From: CAVQCJ01 sp963849365
GTDB lineage: Bacteria > Actinomycetota > Actinomycetes > Prado026
Direction: 5' to 3'
Length of the DNA stretch: 64,000 nt
Assembly (NCBI GenBank): GCA_963849365.1
Contig: CAWKHA010000004.1
Span: 124,001-188,000 of the forward strand
Shown: positions 49,338 to 58,400 of the stretch, piece after piece
How the letters are laid out: each line of letters starts with the position of its first letter
Position numbering within the stretch: position 1 is the stretch's first letter
The notes under the pieces: generated by a model
Database searches by the model: none
Told to the model about the DNA's origin: nothing
What the model saw: only the letters and a program-made list of their open reading frames with translations
Made by a program: the position numbers and the translations under genes

Positions 49338-52300
49338 TCAGGGGATCTGGACGCCCTGGATCAGCACCGGCCCCAGGGTGGGGTCGAGCTCGGTCGCCTG
49401 GTCGACCCCGCCCGGGGTGAGCACATCGACCGCCTTGGGCACGGTCGAGGGGTCGACAGGGCAGATCGGGTTTCCCGCCGTCACCGCCGCCTGCGTGCAC
49501 ACGCCGAACTGGAACGGCTGCGCCGTCGCGGCGAAGGAACGCGCCTGGTCGGGGCTGAAGCCGTCCTGGCCGGTCAGCACGACTGCGAACGACCACCCCG
49601 GACCCGGTGTCCCGCCGAGTGCCGCCTTGCTGACGGTGAACGTGATGAACCGTGAGACGGCGTCGGCACGGATCTGGACGGTCCCCAGCGCGTTGCCGAC
49701 GCCGTCGACGAAGTTCTGCCCGAAGCCCTGCACCTCGACCAGGCGGTTCCACGCCGACCCGCTGTCGATCGTGTAGTTGCGCGGGAAGGCAGCGGCCGTC
49801 GACGTGGACCCGCCACCGGGAGCGAACGCGTACACGTCCACGAGCTGCGCACCGAGCGGACTGCCGAACGTCGGTGTCAGGTCCCGGGTCTGCACCCGGA
49901 AGGTCACGCTGTCCGTCCCGGAGTCGTAGACCTGGAACCGCTGCAGGTCGAACGCGCCCGGCTGGAAGTCGTTGGAGCTGGGGTACGCGTACGTGCCCGG
50001 CCCGTTGTCGTCGCCGTCCGGGTCGCCCAAGTCGAACACCAGGGTCCCCGGTACGAAGTCGTAGTCGACCGTCCGCTGCGCGGTCCCGGTCGCGCCGTTC
50101 GGCGCCGTCGCGGCCGCCAAGACGACGTCGGTGCCGGGCGGCACCGGGACGGTCACCGAGAAGGAGCCGTCCGAGCCGGCCGTGGTGCTGACCGTGTGCG
50201 AGGAGCCGTCGACGTCGACGTTGACCGCCTCCACGTCCACGCGGGCGTTCGCCGCGGTCGTCCCTGCGACGAGGGCCGAACCGCTCACCGCAGACTGGTC
50301 CGGCGGCGAGGTGAGCGTGACGTCGATGGCGCCCTGCGTGTGCTTCACGTACCTGGTCTGGGTGTCGGTCGGCGTGTCGGTCAGGTGCCCGGCGCGCAGG
50401 TCGCCGGCGAGCCTTACGAACTGCGCCGCGGACCACGTGAGCGGCGAGGCGCTGCCGGCCGCCTGCCCGTTGCGGAACCCGATCGACGCGCACTCCGGGT
50501 CGGTGCCGAACCCTGACGCGGCCAGGTCCGCGTTCTCCCAGAACTGCTCCGGGATCAGCCCGACCCCGGACCCGGTGGCCGCCATCACGCCCCAGAGCGC
50601 ACCCGACGCGCCCTGGTGACCCCGGGCCAGCTCGCTCTCGGCGCGCTCTCCCGACAGGACCGGCCACAGGTGCCCGGAGCCGACGCCGGGTGTCTGCGCG
50701 CCGCAGCGGCCGGCCCAGGGCTTGCCCTGCACGGTGCAGGAGGTTGCGTCGCCGGTGTTGCAGTCGCCGTAGCCGTCCTCGGTCCCGGCCGTGTCCGTGC
50801 CGTACCGGTAGAAGCCGGTGCCGCTAGCGGTGCTCCTGGCGATCACCGCGTCGACGATCCCGAGCGAACGCACCACGTCCGGGTCGGCCGGCGGGAGGAT
50901 GCCCAGGCGCGTCAGCTCGAGGAAGCCCGCGTCGACGACGGTGCGCTGGTCGACGGTCGGACCGCCGTTGCCGAGGCCGTACGTGATCGCGGCGTCCGGG
51001 TCACCGCTCTTGGAGAGCCGGATGAAGTACGGCGAGGGGCTGTACGGGCCGTTCGTGGTGAGCGTCCACTTCTTGATGCTGCGCTGGTAGGTGTCCGCGG
51101 TGGCCCGGTAGATGCGGGCAGCGGCGTGGTCGCCGTTCTTGTCGGCGATGGCCCCGGCGGCGACGAGGCCGGCGATCTCGGCCGCGATGGTGGACGGCGA
51201 GAAGCCGCTCTGCTCCTCCCAGCGCTCGGGCCCGGACGACGGCCCGTGCCCGACCAGGTAGTCGGCGGCCTTCTTGATGTGGGCGGTGTAGAGCGCCGCC
51301 CCGGTCAGCCCCACGGTGCGGGCCATGAGGATCGGGTACGCCACCTCGTCGAGCTGCACGCCGAAGCTGTCGGGCGCGGCCTTGCCGTTGACCAGGGAGT
51401 TGCGCGGGATCGAGCCGTCCGGCAGCTGCTGCCGCTCGAACAGGAAGCGCACGGTGGCCTTCGCCGTCGGGACGTCGCCCGCGGCGAGCAGCCCGGTGAA
51501 CGTCTCGTACAGGTCGCGCGCGAAGACCTCGCGGTAGGAGCCGAAGTACGTGTTGGACGGGTCACCGGCACTGACCGCCTGCCCCCACGGGCTGGCGAGC
51601 GAGGCCACGATCGCGCCGGGGAAGGTCTTGTCCTCGCTGGCCTTGAGCACGTTCGCGGACAGCCAGTACGTCCGGCCGAGGAGGGCGGCCTGGCCGGCCG
51701 GGGCCGACAGGGTCGACGGTGGTCTGAGGGTCTTGTCGTACGCCGACCAGCCGCCCACGTACCGGTGGAACGTGGTCTCGAAGTCGGTCCGCGCGCTCGC
51801 CCCCGCGGTCGCCACCGCCGCCTGGCTCGTGGCGCCGAACCCCAGCGCGAGCGTCACGTCGCCGCCGGGGCCGCGGGCCAGCAGCGCCGTCTGCACGACG
51901 TTGCCCAGCGGGGCGTCGTCGTAGGTCGTGCCCAGCGTGTGGGTGGCATCGAGCTGGGTGAGCCCGTCGCTGGCGGTCCCGGCGTACCCGCTGCTCACCA
52001 CCGGGAACGGCTTGTCGGCGCGCAGCGCGGCGTAGACCGGCTGCGCGTAGTCGCGGTTCGCGGCGTTCGTCGCGGTCACCGGATCGCTCGAGACCGGGAC
52101 CGGGTGACCGGTGGAGTGGTCGACGGTCGCCGAGTCGGCGCCGCCGTTGTCGCTGCCCCCGCCGCCGTTGCCGTTCACGGTCGGGTCGAGCCGCACGTAC
52201 AGCGCGAGGTCCTGCCCGTTGCCCTGCAGCGGCACCAGCCGGGTGTGCATGACCACGCTGGCGCGGGCCGGGTCGGTCACGTAGTCGGTGACCAGGCGGT

Positions 52301-52682
52301 ACCGCCCGTTGTTCGCGGTGCTCGTGACACGGCAGGCCATCCCGCTGGGGTCGAGCGCCTGGACCGTGTACGTGGTGTCCCTGGTCTGCACGTCGGTGAA
52401 CGTCTGCCCGTCGGTCACGACGTACTGCATCGTCTCGACCTCGGTGTTGTCGACCGTCGGGTAGTAGACGTCGGACAGCACGCCGCCCGCCACGGTGAAC
52501 CAGACCTTGGACGTGGTGTTGCGCGCGGTGCCCAGGCAGTCTTTCCGGGCCAGGTCGAAGTGCGAGAGGACACCAGGGGCGCCGGGCGCAGCGGAGGCCG
52601 CCGTGGCGACGGGGGCGGCAGTCGCGGACGCGGCCACCAGTGCCAGGGCGGCCGCGATCGCGAGGACTGGGCGGGTCCTCAT
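49338..52682 (-). CDS. Secreted GH15 glucodextranase/glucoamylase-like enzyme
   Basis: 1114 residues from ATG 52682. A signal peptide (VLAIAAALALVAASATAAPV) is followed by a beta-sandwich N domain (HFDLARKDCLGTARNTTSKV; about 40-290). The (alpha/alpha)6 GH15 barrel (about 300-730) has YFGSYREVFARDLYETFTGL and the catalytic Glu region PERWEEQSGFSPSTIAAEIA. The second acid is in VGLIPEQFWENADL. C-terminal beta domains include an Ig-like module (about 760-860). The last is a glucodextranase C-type surface domain (TLVFDLGDPDGDDNGPGTYA), as in Arthrobacter glucodextranase. It would release glucose from alpha-glucans or dextran outside the cell. The divergent start region is shared with the DUF4157 gene. 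Confidence 0.92.
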   Translation of the reverse strand: MRTRPVLAIAAALALVAASATAAPVATAASAAPGAPGVLSHFDLARKDCLGTARNTTSKVWFTVAGGVLSDVYYPTVDNTEVETMQYVVTDGQTFTDVQTRDTTYTVQALDPSGMACRVTSTANNGRYRLVTDYVTDPARASVVMHTRLVPLQGNGQDLALYVRLDPTVNGNGGGGSDNGGADSATVDHSTGHPVPVSSDPVTATNAANRDYAQPVYAALRADKPFPVVSSGYAGTASDGLTQLDATHTLGTTYDDAPLGNVVQTALLARGPGGDVTLALGFGATSQAAVATAGASARTDFETTFHRYVGGWSAYDKTLRPPSTLSAPAGQAALLGRTYWLSANVLKASEDKTFPGAIVASLASPWGQAVSAGDPSNTYFGSYREVFARDLYETFTGLLAAGDVPTAKATVRFLFERQQLPDGSIPRNSLVNGKAAPDSFGVQLDEVAYPILMARTVGLTGAALYTAHIKKAADYLVGHGPSSGPERWEEQSGFSPSTIAAEIAGLVAAGAIADKNGDHAAARIYRATADTYQRSIKKWTLTTNGPYSPSPYFIRLSKSGDPDAAITYGLGNGGPTVDQRTVVDAGFLELTRLGILPPADPDVVRSLGIVDAVIARSTASGTGFYRYGTDTAGTEDGYGDCNTGDATSCTVQGKPWAGRCGAQTPGVGSGHLWPVLSGERAESELARGHQGASGALWGVMAATGSGVGLIPEQFWENADLAASGFGTDPECASIGFRNGQAAGSASPLTWSAAQFVRLAGDLRAGHLTDTPTDTQTRYVKHTQGAIDVTLTSPPDQSAVSGSALVAGTTAANARVDVEAVNVDVDGSSHTVSTTAGSDGSFSVTVPVPPGTDVVLAAATAPNGATGTAQRTVDYDFVPGTLVFDLGDPDGDDNGPGTYAYPSSNDFQPGAFDLQRFQVYDSGTDSVTFRVQTRDLTPTFGSPLGAQLVDVYAFAPGGGSTSTAAAFPRNYTIDSGSAWNRLVEVQGFGQNFVDGVGNALGTVQIRADAVSRFITFTVSKAALGGTPGPGWSFAVVLTGQDGFSPDQARSFAATAQPFQFGVCTQAAVTAGNPICPVDPSTVPKAVDVLTPGGVDQATELDPTLGPVLIQGVQIP

Positions 52683-52841
52683 GGCGCAGACGAGACTCCT
52701 GCGGATCGACCGGTGTCAAGGGGTGGGTGAGGCAGGCGCTCACGTGGCCGGCGGTTCGAGCCGCCGACGAGCACGCTGCGTGAACAGCCGGAGCGAAGCC
52801 AGTCACGACGGGGTGACGATCGGGGGCCAGTCTGGCCGGCT

Positions 52842-54032
52842 GTGGGCAAGGCGCGCGCCAGACGGGTGACACCGACGGCCGCGGCCAAGGACACCCTCGC
52901 CCCGGACGAGCGCCGGGAGATGGGACGGCGCCTCGGCCGGGACCTCTCCGACGTCCAGGTGCACACGGACGATGCGGCCCACCGTGCCGCCGCGGCGCAC
53001 GGCGCGGATGCGGTCACCGCGGGCAACCAGGTCTCGGTCGGTTCCGGCGCCCAGACGGCGGGTCCGGCCGACCGGCGCCGGCTGATCGCGCACGAGCTGG
53101 CCCACGTCGTCCAGCAACGCGGTGGGTCGCAGGCCTCGTCGGTCGCGCACGCCGGACCCGAGACCCTGGAGGCGCAGGCAGACAAGGCTGCGACGGCCCT
53201 GGTGCGCGGCTCGGCCATGCCGCCGCTCAGCGCGGCACCCGCCGGCACGCAACGACGCGTGTCCATGCGCGACGTCGGCCGTGGCGAGCAGTCGGGCTTC
53301 GCCCGCGTCGAGGAGCTCGTCGAACGCCTGAACGTCATGTCCAAGGGCCTGCAGTACGACGTGACGGGCGGCTTCCTCACGTACAAGCGGGTGGAGGGCG
53401 GCACGCTCAGCGAGTTCGACCGGCAGATGGTTGCCTACATCGACGAGGCTGCCGACATCCCGATGCGGTTCACGAACCGGCACGGGCTGCTGGGCGACAA
53501 GGCCGTCGGGTTCCACTGGGCGGTCGAGGTGGACTCGTGGCTGGCCGGCTACGTCGACATCGACGACCTGCTGGCGAGCTCGGACATCGGGCTGCAGACG
53601 TCTCTGGTGCACCTGCTCCGTGAGCGTCAGCTGACGCGGAACTACGCCAGGCGGATCGGGACACCGTCACTGGACGCCTCGCAGCCGGCGCCGGCGGCCG
53701 AGTTCCGGGTCGCGCACGCGCGGGGCATCGACGCCGAGCTCGCGGTCCTGCGCGACTACTTCGGAGACCCGAGCATCCGGATCGTGGATGCGAACAGCCG
53801 CCGGTTCCGCAACGACCGCCGCGACTCGATCCGGGAGAAGGAGACAGCCCGGCACGGCGCCGAGGAGGGTGTGCTGGCGATCACCTGGGAGGTCGCGCTC
53901 TTCCCCAGCGGGACGGTGATCTCGGCCGAGGAGTACCGCGAGCGGCTGGAGATCGAGCGGCAGGTGGCGCGGGAACGGCTGCAGGGGGCCACCGAGCACC
54001 GCGAGGGCGGCCGCAGCGTCCCCGCGCCCTAG
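52842..54032 (+). CDS. DUF4157 domain protein with zincin-like HExxH motif
   Basis: 396 residues from GTG 52842. An N-terminal DUF4157 domain (about 10-115) contains RRLGRDLSDVQVHTDDAAHR, then the peptidase-like IAHELAHVVQQRGG (H-E-x-x-H at about 87-91). The middle and C-terminal parts (SGFARVEELVERLNVMSKGL, then VGFHWAVEVDSWLAGYVDID) are unlike anything I know and are probably a separate module. DUF4157 proteins frequently associate with extracellular contractile injection systems or polymorphic toxin loci, as cargo or processing proteases. None of those genes is in the window. No signal peptide is visible. Confidence 0.8.
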   Translation: MGKARARRVTPTAAAKDTLAPDERREMGRRLGRDLSDVQVHTDDAAHRAAAAHGADAVTAGNQVSVGSGAQTAGPADRRRLIAHELAHVVQQRGGSQASSVAHAGPETLEAQADKAATALVRGSAMPPLSAAPAGTQRRVSMRDVGRGEQSGFARVEELVERLNVMSKGLQYDVTGGFLTYKRVEGGTLSEFDRQMVAYIDEAADIPMRFTNRHGLLGDKAVGFHWAVEVDSWLAGYVDIDDLLASSDIGLQTSLVHLLRERQLTRNYARRIGTPSLDASQPAPAAEFRVAHARGIDAELAVLRDYFGDPSIRIVDANSRRFRNDRRDSIREKETARHGAEEGVLAITWEVALFPSGTVISAEEYRERLEIERQVARERLQGATEHREGGRSVPAP

Positions 54033-54080
54033 CTTTCGCGCCGAATTCGGCCGGCGTCACAGCGGACCGGACGAATGCGC

Positions 54081-54479
54081 CTACTCGGCCAGGTCCCGAG
54101 CGAACTCGGCCGAGCGGTCCGGGCAGTAGGCCGAGATCCCGATGCGGGTCAGCTTCTCCACGTTCGTGGAGCCGTTGTCGCGGATCAGGCCCGCCAGGTA
54201 CTTCATCGACTCGCTGCTCGCGTCACACTGCCGCCGGGCCGCCGCGACCAGCCTGGCCGGATCCTTCGGGGCACTACCCATCGTCGCCTTGACCTGCGCG
54301 AGGAAGGCCGCGTCCTGTGCGGCGGGGTCGGCCCGGTGCGTCAGGACGTACGTCGCGATCGCCGCCGAGAGCACCGCGACGAGGACGATGACCGCGACCC
54401 ACGCGCCGCGTCCGCGCCCGCGCGGCGGCTCGACCTCGGCCACCGTCGCCGGCGACTGGTCCCAGGGCTGATCGGCCAT
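54081..54479 (-). CDS. DUF732-like small membrane-anchored protein
   Basis: 132 residues from ATG 54479. A Pro/Gly/Arg-rich cytoplasmic start (PRGRGRGAWVAVIVLVAVLS) leads into a membrane helix. The outer domain has FLAQVKATMGSAPKDPARLV, then AARRQCDASSESMKYLAGLI and a second Cys in ISAYCPDRSAEF. The two Cys can pair. This pattern fits DUF732 of mycobacterial and related secreted proteins, with unknown function. It is divergent from the aldo/keto reductase at 54538. Confidence 0.7.
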   Translation of the reverse strand: MADQPWDQSPATVAEVEPPRGRGRGAWVAVIVLVAVLSAAIATYVLTHRADPAAQDAAFLAQVKATMGSAPKDPARLVAAARRQCDASSESMKYLAGLIRDNGSTNVEKLTRIGISAYCPDRSAEFARDLAE

Positions 54480-54537
54480 GCCGTGGAGGTCGGCACCGGA
54501 CGGCTCTTCCTGAAGGGCGACCGCATAGGCTCGACGC

Positions 54538-55491
54538 ATGCGCCACCAGCCCTTGGGGAACTCCGGCCTGCTCGTGTCCGAGGTCGGCCTCGGCTGCAAC
54601 AACTTCGGGGGCCGCATCGACGCCACCGCCACCCGCGCGGTGGTGGACGCCGCCATCGACGCCGGCGTCACGCTGTTCGACACGGCGGACATCTACGGCG
54701 GTTCCGGCAGGTCCGAGACCCTCCTCGGCGAGATCCTCGGCGACCGCCGTGACCAGGTCGTCCTGGCCACCAAGTTCGGCCACCAGGACCACGACATGGG
54801 ATACCCCGCTGCGATCGGTGCGAAGGGTGGTCGCGGGTACGTCCGGTACGCGGTCGAGCAGTCGCTGCGCCGCCTGCGCACCGACCACATCGACCTCTAC
54901 CAGCTGCACACGCCCGACCCGGTGACCCCGCTGGAGGAGACGCTCGCGGCCCTGCACGAGCTGGTGCTCGAGGGCAAGGTGCGCTACGTGGGCCACTCGA
55001 ACCTGGCCGGCTGGCAGATCGCCGACGCCGCGCACCTCGCCGCGGCCGGCGGCTGGACACCGTTCGTCTCGGCGCAGAACGAGTACTCGCTGTTGGAGCG
55101 GGAGACCGAGCGCGAGGTCGTCCCGGCCGCCGAGCACTACGGGCTCGGGCTGCTGCCGTACTTCCCGCTGGCCAAGGGCCTGCTGACCGGCAAGGTGGGC
55201 CGCGAGGGGGCCATCCCCGCGGGGACCCGGCTGGCGGGCATGCCCGGATTCGTGACTGACGCGAAGCTGGACCGGGTCGAGGCGCTGCGCGCCTGGGCCG
55301 ACAAGCACGGCCGGACGCTGCTCGAGGTGGCGATCGGCTCGTTGCTGGCCCGCCCGGTCGTCGCCTCGGTGATCGCCGGCGCGACGAGACCGGAGCAGGT
55401 GCTCGCGAACGTGGCCGCCGGCACGTGGCGCCCGTCCCCCGACGAGCTCGCCGAGATCGACGCGATCGTCCCGGGGCAGGAACAGCCCTAG
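54538..55491 (+). CDS. Aldo/keto reductase (second copy)
   Basis: 317 residues from ATG 54538. TIM-barrel enzyme with the catalytic Asp and Tyr in VTLFDTADIYGGSGRSETLL, Lys in VVLATKFGHQDHDMG and His in DLYQLHTPDPVTPLEETLAA. NADP-binding parts are VIAGATRPEQVLANV and FPLAKGLLTGK. It belongs to the AKR group of YdhF/YajO-like enzymes. It overlaps the end of the convergent glutamate dehydrogenase gene by 4 nt. The substrate is unknown. Confidence 0.93.
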   Translation: MRHQPLGNSGLLVSEVGLGCNNFGGRIDATATRAVVDAAIDAGVTLFDTADIYGGSGRSETLLGEILGDRRDQVVLATKFGHQDHDMGYPAAIGAKGGRGYVRYAVEQSLRRLRTDHIDLYQLHTPDPVTPLEETLAALHELVLEGKVRYVGHSNLAGWQIADAAHLAAAGGWTPFVSAQNEYSLLERETEREVVPAAEHYGLGLLPYFPLAKGLLTGKVGREGAIPAGTRLAGMPGFVTDAKLDRVEALRAWADKHGRTLLEVAIGSLLARPVVASVIAGATRPEQVLANVAAGTWRPSPDELAEIDAIVPGQEQP

Positions 55492-58400
55492 GCGGAGCTG
55501 CCGGACGGCACCAGGGTCCGGATGACGCGCAGCGCCACCGACAGGGTGGCCAGGTCGAAGCTCTCCGACGTCGCGATCTCGGTGAGGGTCGCCCGCGCGC
55601 GGGCCAGCCCCTCGGAGTTCTCCAGCTGCCAGGCCGCGATCCTGGCGTCCGGGTCAGTGAGCTCCTTCGTCACCGCCAGCACGTTCCCGGTCAGCCCGGC
55701 GAGGGCGCCGTACAGGTCGTAGCGCAGCGCCATCCTGGCCAGCGCCGACCAGCGGTCGTCGCGCGGGAGCGCGGTGATCCGGCCCAGCATGCGGTCCACC
55801 TCGAACTGCTCGGACAGCGCGAAGTAGAGGTCGCCGACCTGCTCGGGCGGCTCACCCGAGGCGCGGGCCAGCTGCACCACGTCGAGCAGGGAGAAGGCGT
55901 CGAGCATGGACGCGGTCTCCTGGGCGAGCTCGGCCGGCGCGCCGAGGGCGACCAGCTCGGCGGTACGCCGCTGCAACCGCTCGGCCTCGGCGCCACGCAG
56001 CATGTGCGGGATCCGCTCCTTGAGCGACGCGACCGCGGCGAAGTGCCCGATCTCGGCCTCGACGTCGAGCAGCTGGCGGCGGGACTGCAGCAGCCACCGC
56101 GTGGCCCGGTCGAGCAGGCGCCGGCACTCCAGGTAGAGCTCGGTCTGCGCCACGGTGGGCACCTGGTTGTCGAGACGTTCGACGCGGGCCCAGAAGTCGG
56201 GCAGGTCGAAGACCTCGCGGACGACCGCGAGCGCGCGGGCGACCTCCACCGGCGTGCCACCGCTCTCCTCCATGGCGCGGAAGACGAACGTGATGCCGGC
56301 ACGGTTGACCAGGTCGTTGACGACACCAGTCGTGACGATCTCGCGGCGCAGCGGGTGGGTGTCGATGCGGTCGCCGTACCGCTCGACGACGGCCGGGGGG
56401 AAGTACCGCCTGGCGACGGATCGGAAGTAGGGCTCGTCGGGCAGGTTGGTCGCCAGCAGCTCATGCTTCAGCGTCATCTTGGAGTACGCGACGAGCACGG
56501 AGAACTCGGGCGAGGTCAGCCCGAGCCCGGCGGCGAACCGCGTGTCGATCTCGTTGTCGGACGGCAGGAACTCCAGCGCCCGGTCCAGCTCGCCACGCCG
56601 TTCGAGGTCGCGGATCAACCGCTTGTGCACCGGCAGCATCGAGTGCGACTGCACACGCGCGTTCCCGAGCAGGACATTCTGCTCGTAGTTGTCGCGCAGC
56701 ACGTGGGCGGCCACGTCGTCGGTCATGGTCGCGAGCAGGTCGTTGCGCTGCTTGGCGGTCAGGTCGCCCGCGCGGACCACCTGGTCGAGCAGGATCTTGA
56801 TGTTGACCTCGTGGTCGGAGGTGTCGACGCCCGCCGAGTTGTCGATGGCGTCGGTGTTGAGCCGCACGCCGCGCTGGGCCGCCTCGACCCGGCCGCTCTG
56901 GGTGAAGCCGAGGTTGCCGCCCTCGCCGACCACCTTGGCGCGCAGGTCGCGGCCGTCGATCCGGATCGCGTCGTTGGCCTTGTCCCCCACGTCGGCGTTG
57001 GACTCGGTCGAGGCCTTCACGTAGGTGCCGATGCCGCCGTTCCAGAGCAGGTCGACCGGCGCGGCCAGCACGGCCTTCATGAGCTCGGCCGGGGTCACCT
57101 GGGTCACCCCGTCGGCGACTCCCAGGGCGGCGCGCACCTGCGAGCTGACCGGGACGGACTTGGCCGACCGCGGGTACACCCCGCCGCCGGCGGAGATGAG
57201 CTCCTTGTCGTAGTCGTCCCAGGACGAGCGGGGCAGGTCGAACAGCCGCCGGCGCTCCTTGACCGAGGCCGCCGGGTCCGGCGCCGGATCGAGGAAGATG
57301 TGCCGGTGGTCGAAGGCGGCCAGCAGCCTGATGTGCTCGGACAGCAGCATCCCGTTGCCGAATACGTCGCCGGACATGTCGCCGACGCCGACGACAGTGA
57401 AGTCCGCGGACTGCGTGTCCCGTCCCAGCTCGCGGAAATGCCGCTTGACGGACTCCCACGCGCCACGCGCGGTGATACCCATCGCCTTGTGGTCGTAGCC
57501 GGCCGACCCACCGGACGCGAACGCGTCGCCCAGCCAGAAGCCGTACGCCTGCGACACGGAGTTGGCGATGTCGGAGAAGGTCGCGGTGCCCTTGTCGGCC
57601 GCGACGACGAGGTAAGGGTCGTCGCCGTCGTGCCGCACGACCCGTGCCGGCGGTACCACCGTGCCGTCGACGAGGTTGTCGGTGAGGTCGAGCAGCGCCG
57701 AGACGAAGGTGCGGTACCGCTGGATGCCCTCGGCCAGCACCGCCTCGCGGTCGGACGGGTCGGCGGTGCCGCCCTTGACCACGAAGCCGCCCTTGGCCCC
57801 GACCGGCACGATGACCGCGTTCTTGACCGCCTGCGCCTTGACCAGCCCGAGGATCTCGGTGCGGAAGTCCTCCCGGCGGTCCGACCAGCGCAACCCGCCG
57901 CGGGCCACGGCGCCGAACCGCAGGTGCACGCCCTCGACCTGCGGCGAGTACACCCAGATCTCGTACTTCGGCCGCGGCGCCGGCAGCTCGGGCAGGTGCT
58001 GGGGGTCCAGCTTCACCGCGAGGTAGGGCGGGTAGCCGGCGCCGTCCGGACCCGGCTGGAAGTAGTTGGTGCGCAGCGTGGCGCGGATCAGCCGCAGGTA
58101 GGAGCGCAGGATCCGGTCGTGGTCGAGGCTGGCGACGTCGTCGAGCGCGCCGGTGATCTCCTCGACCAGCGCGGCGACGACCTCGTCGCGTTCGCTGTCA
58201 CCACCGGGCAGGTCCGGGTCCAGGTTGGCCTCGAACAGCCGGACCAGCAGCCGGGTCACGCTGACGTATGTCGACAGCGACTGCTCGAGGTACTCCTGGC
58301 TGAAGGTCGAACCTGCCTGCCGGAGGTACTTGGCGTACGCCCGCAGCACCATGGCCTGCCGCCAGGTCAGCCCGGCGCGGAGCACCAGCGCGTTGAACCC

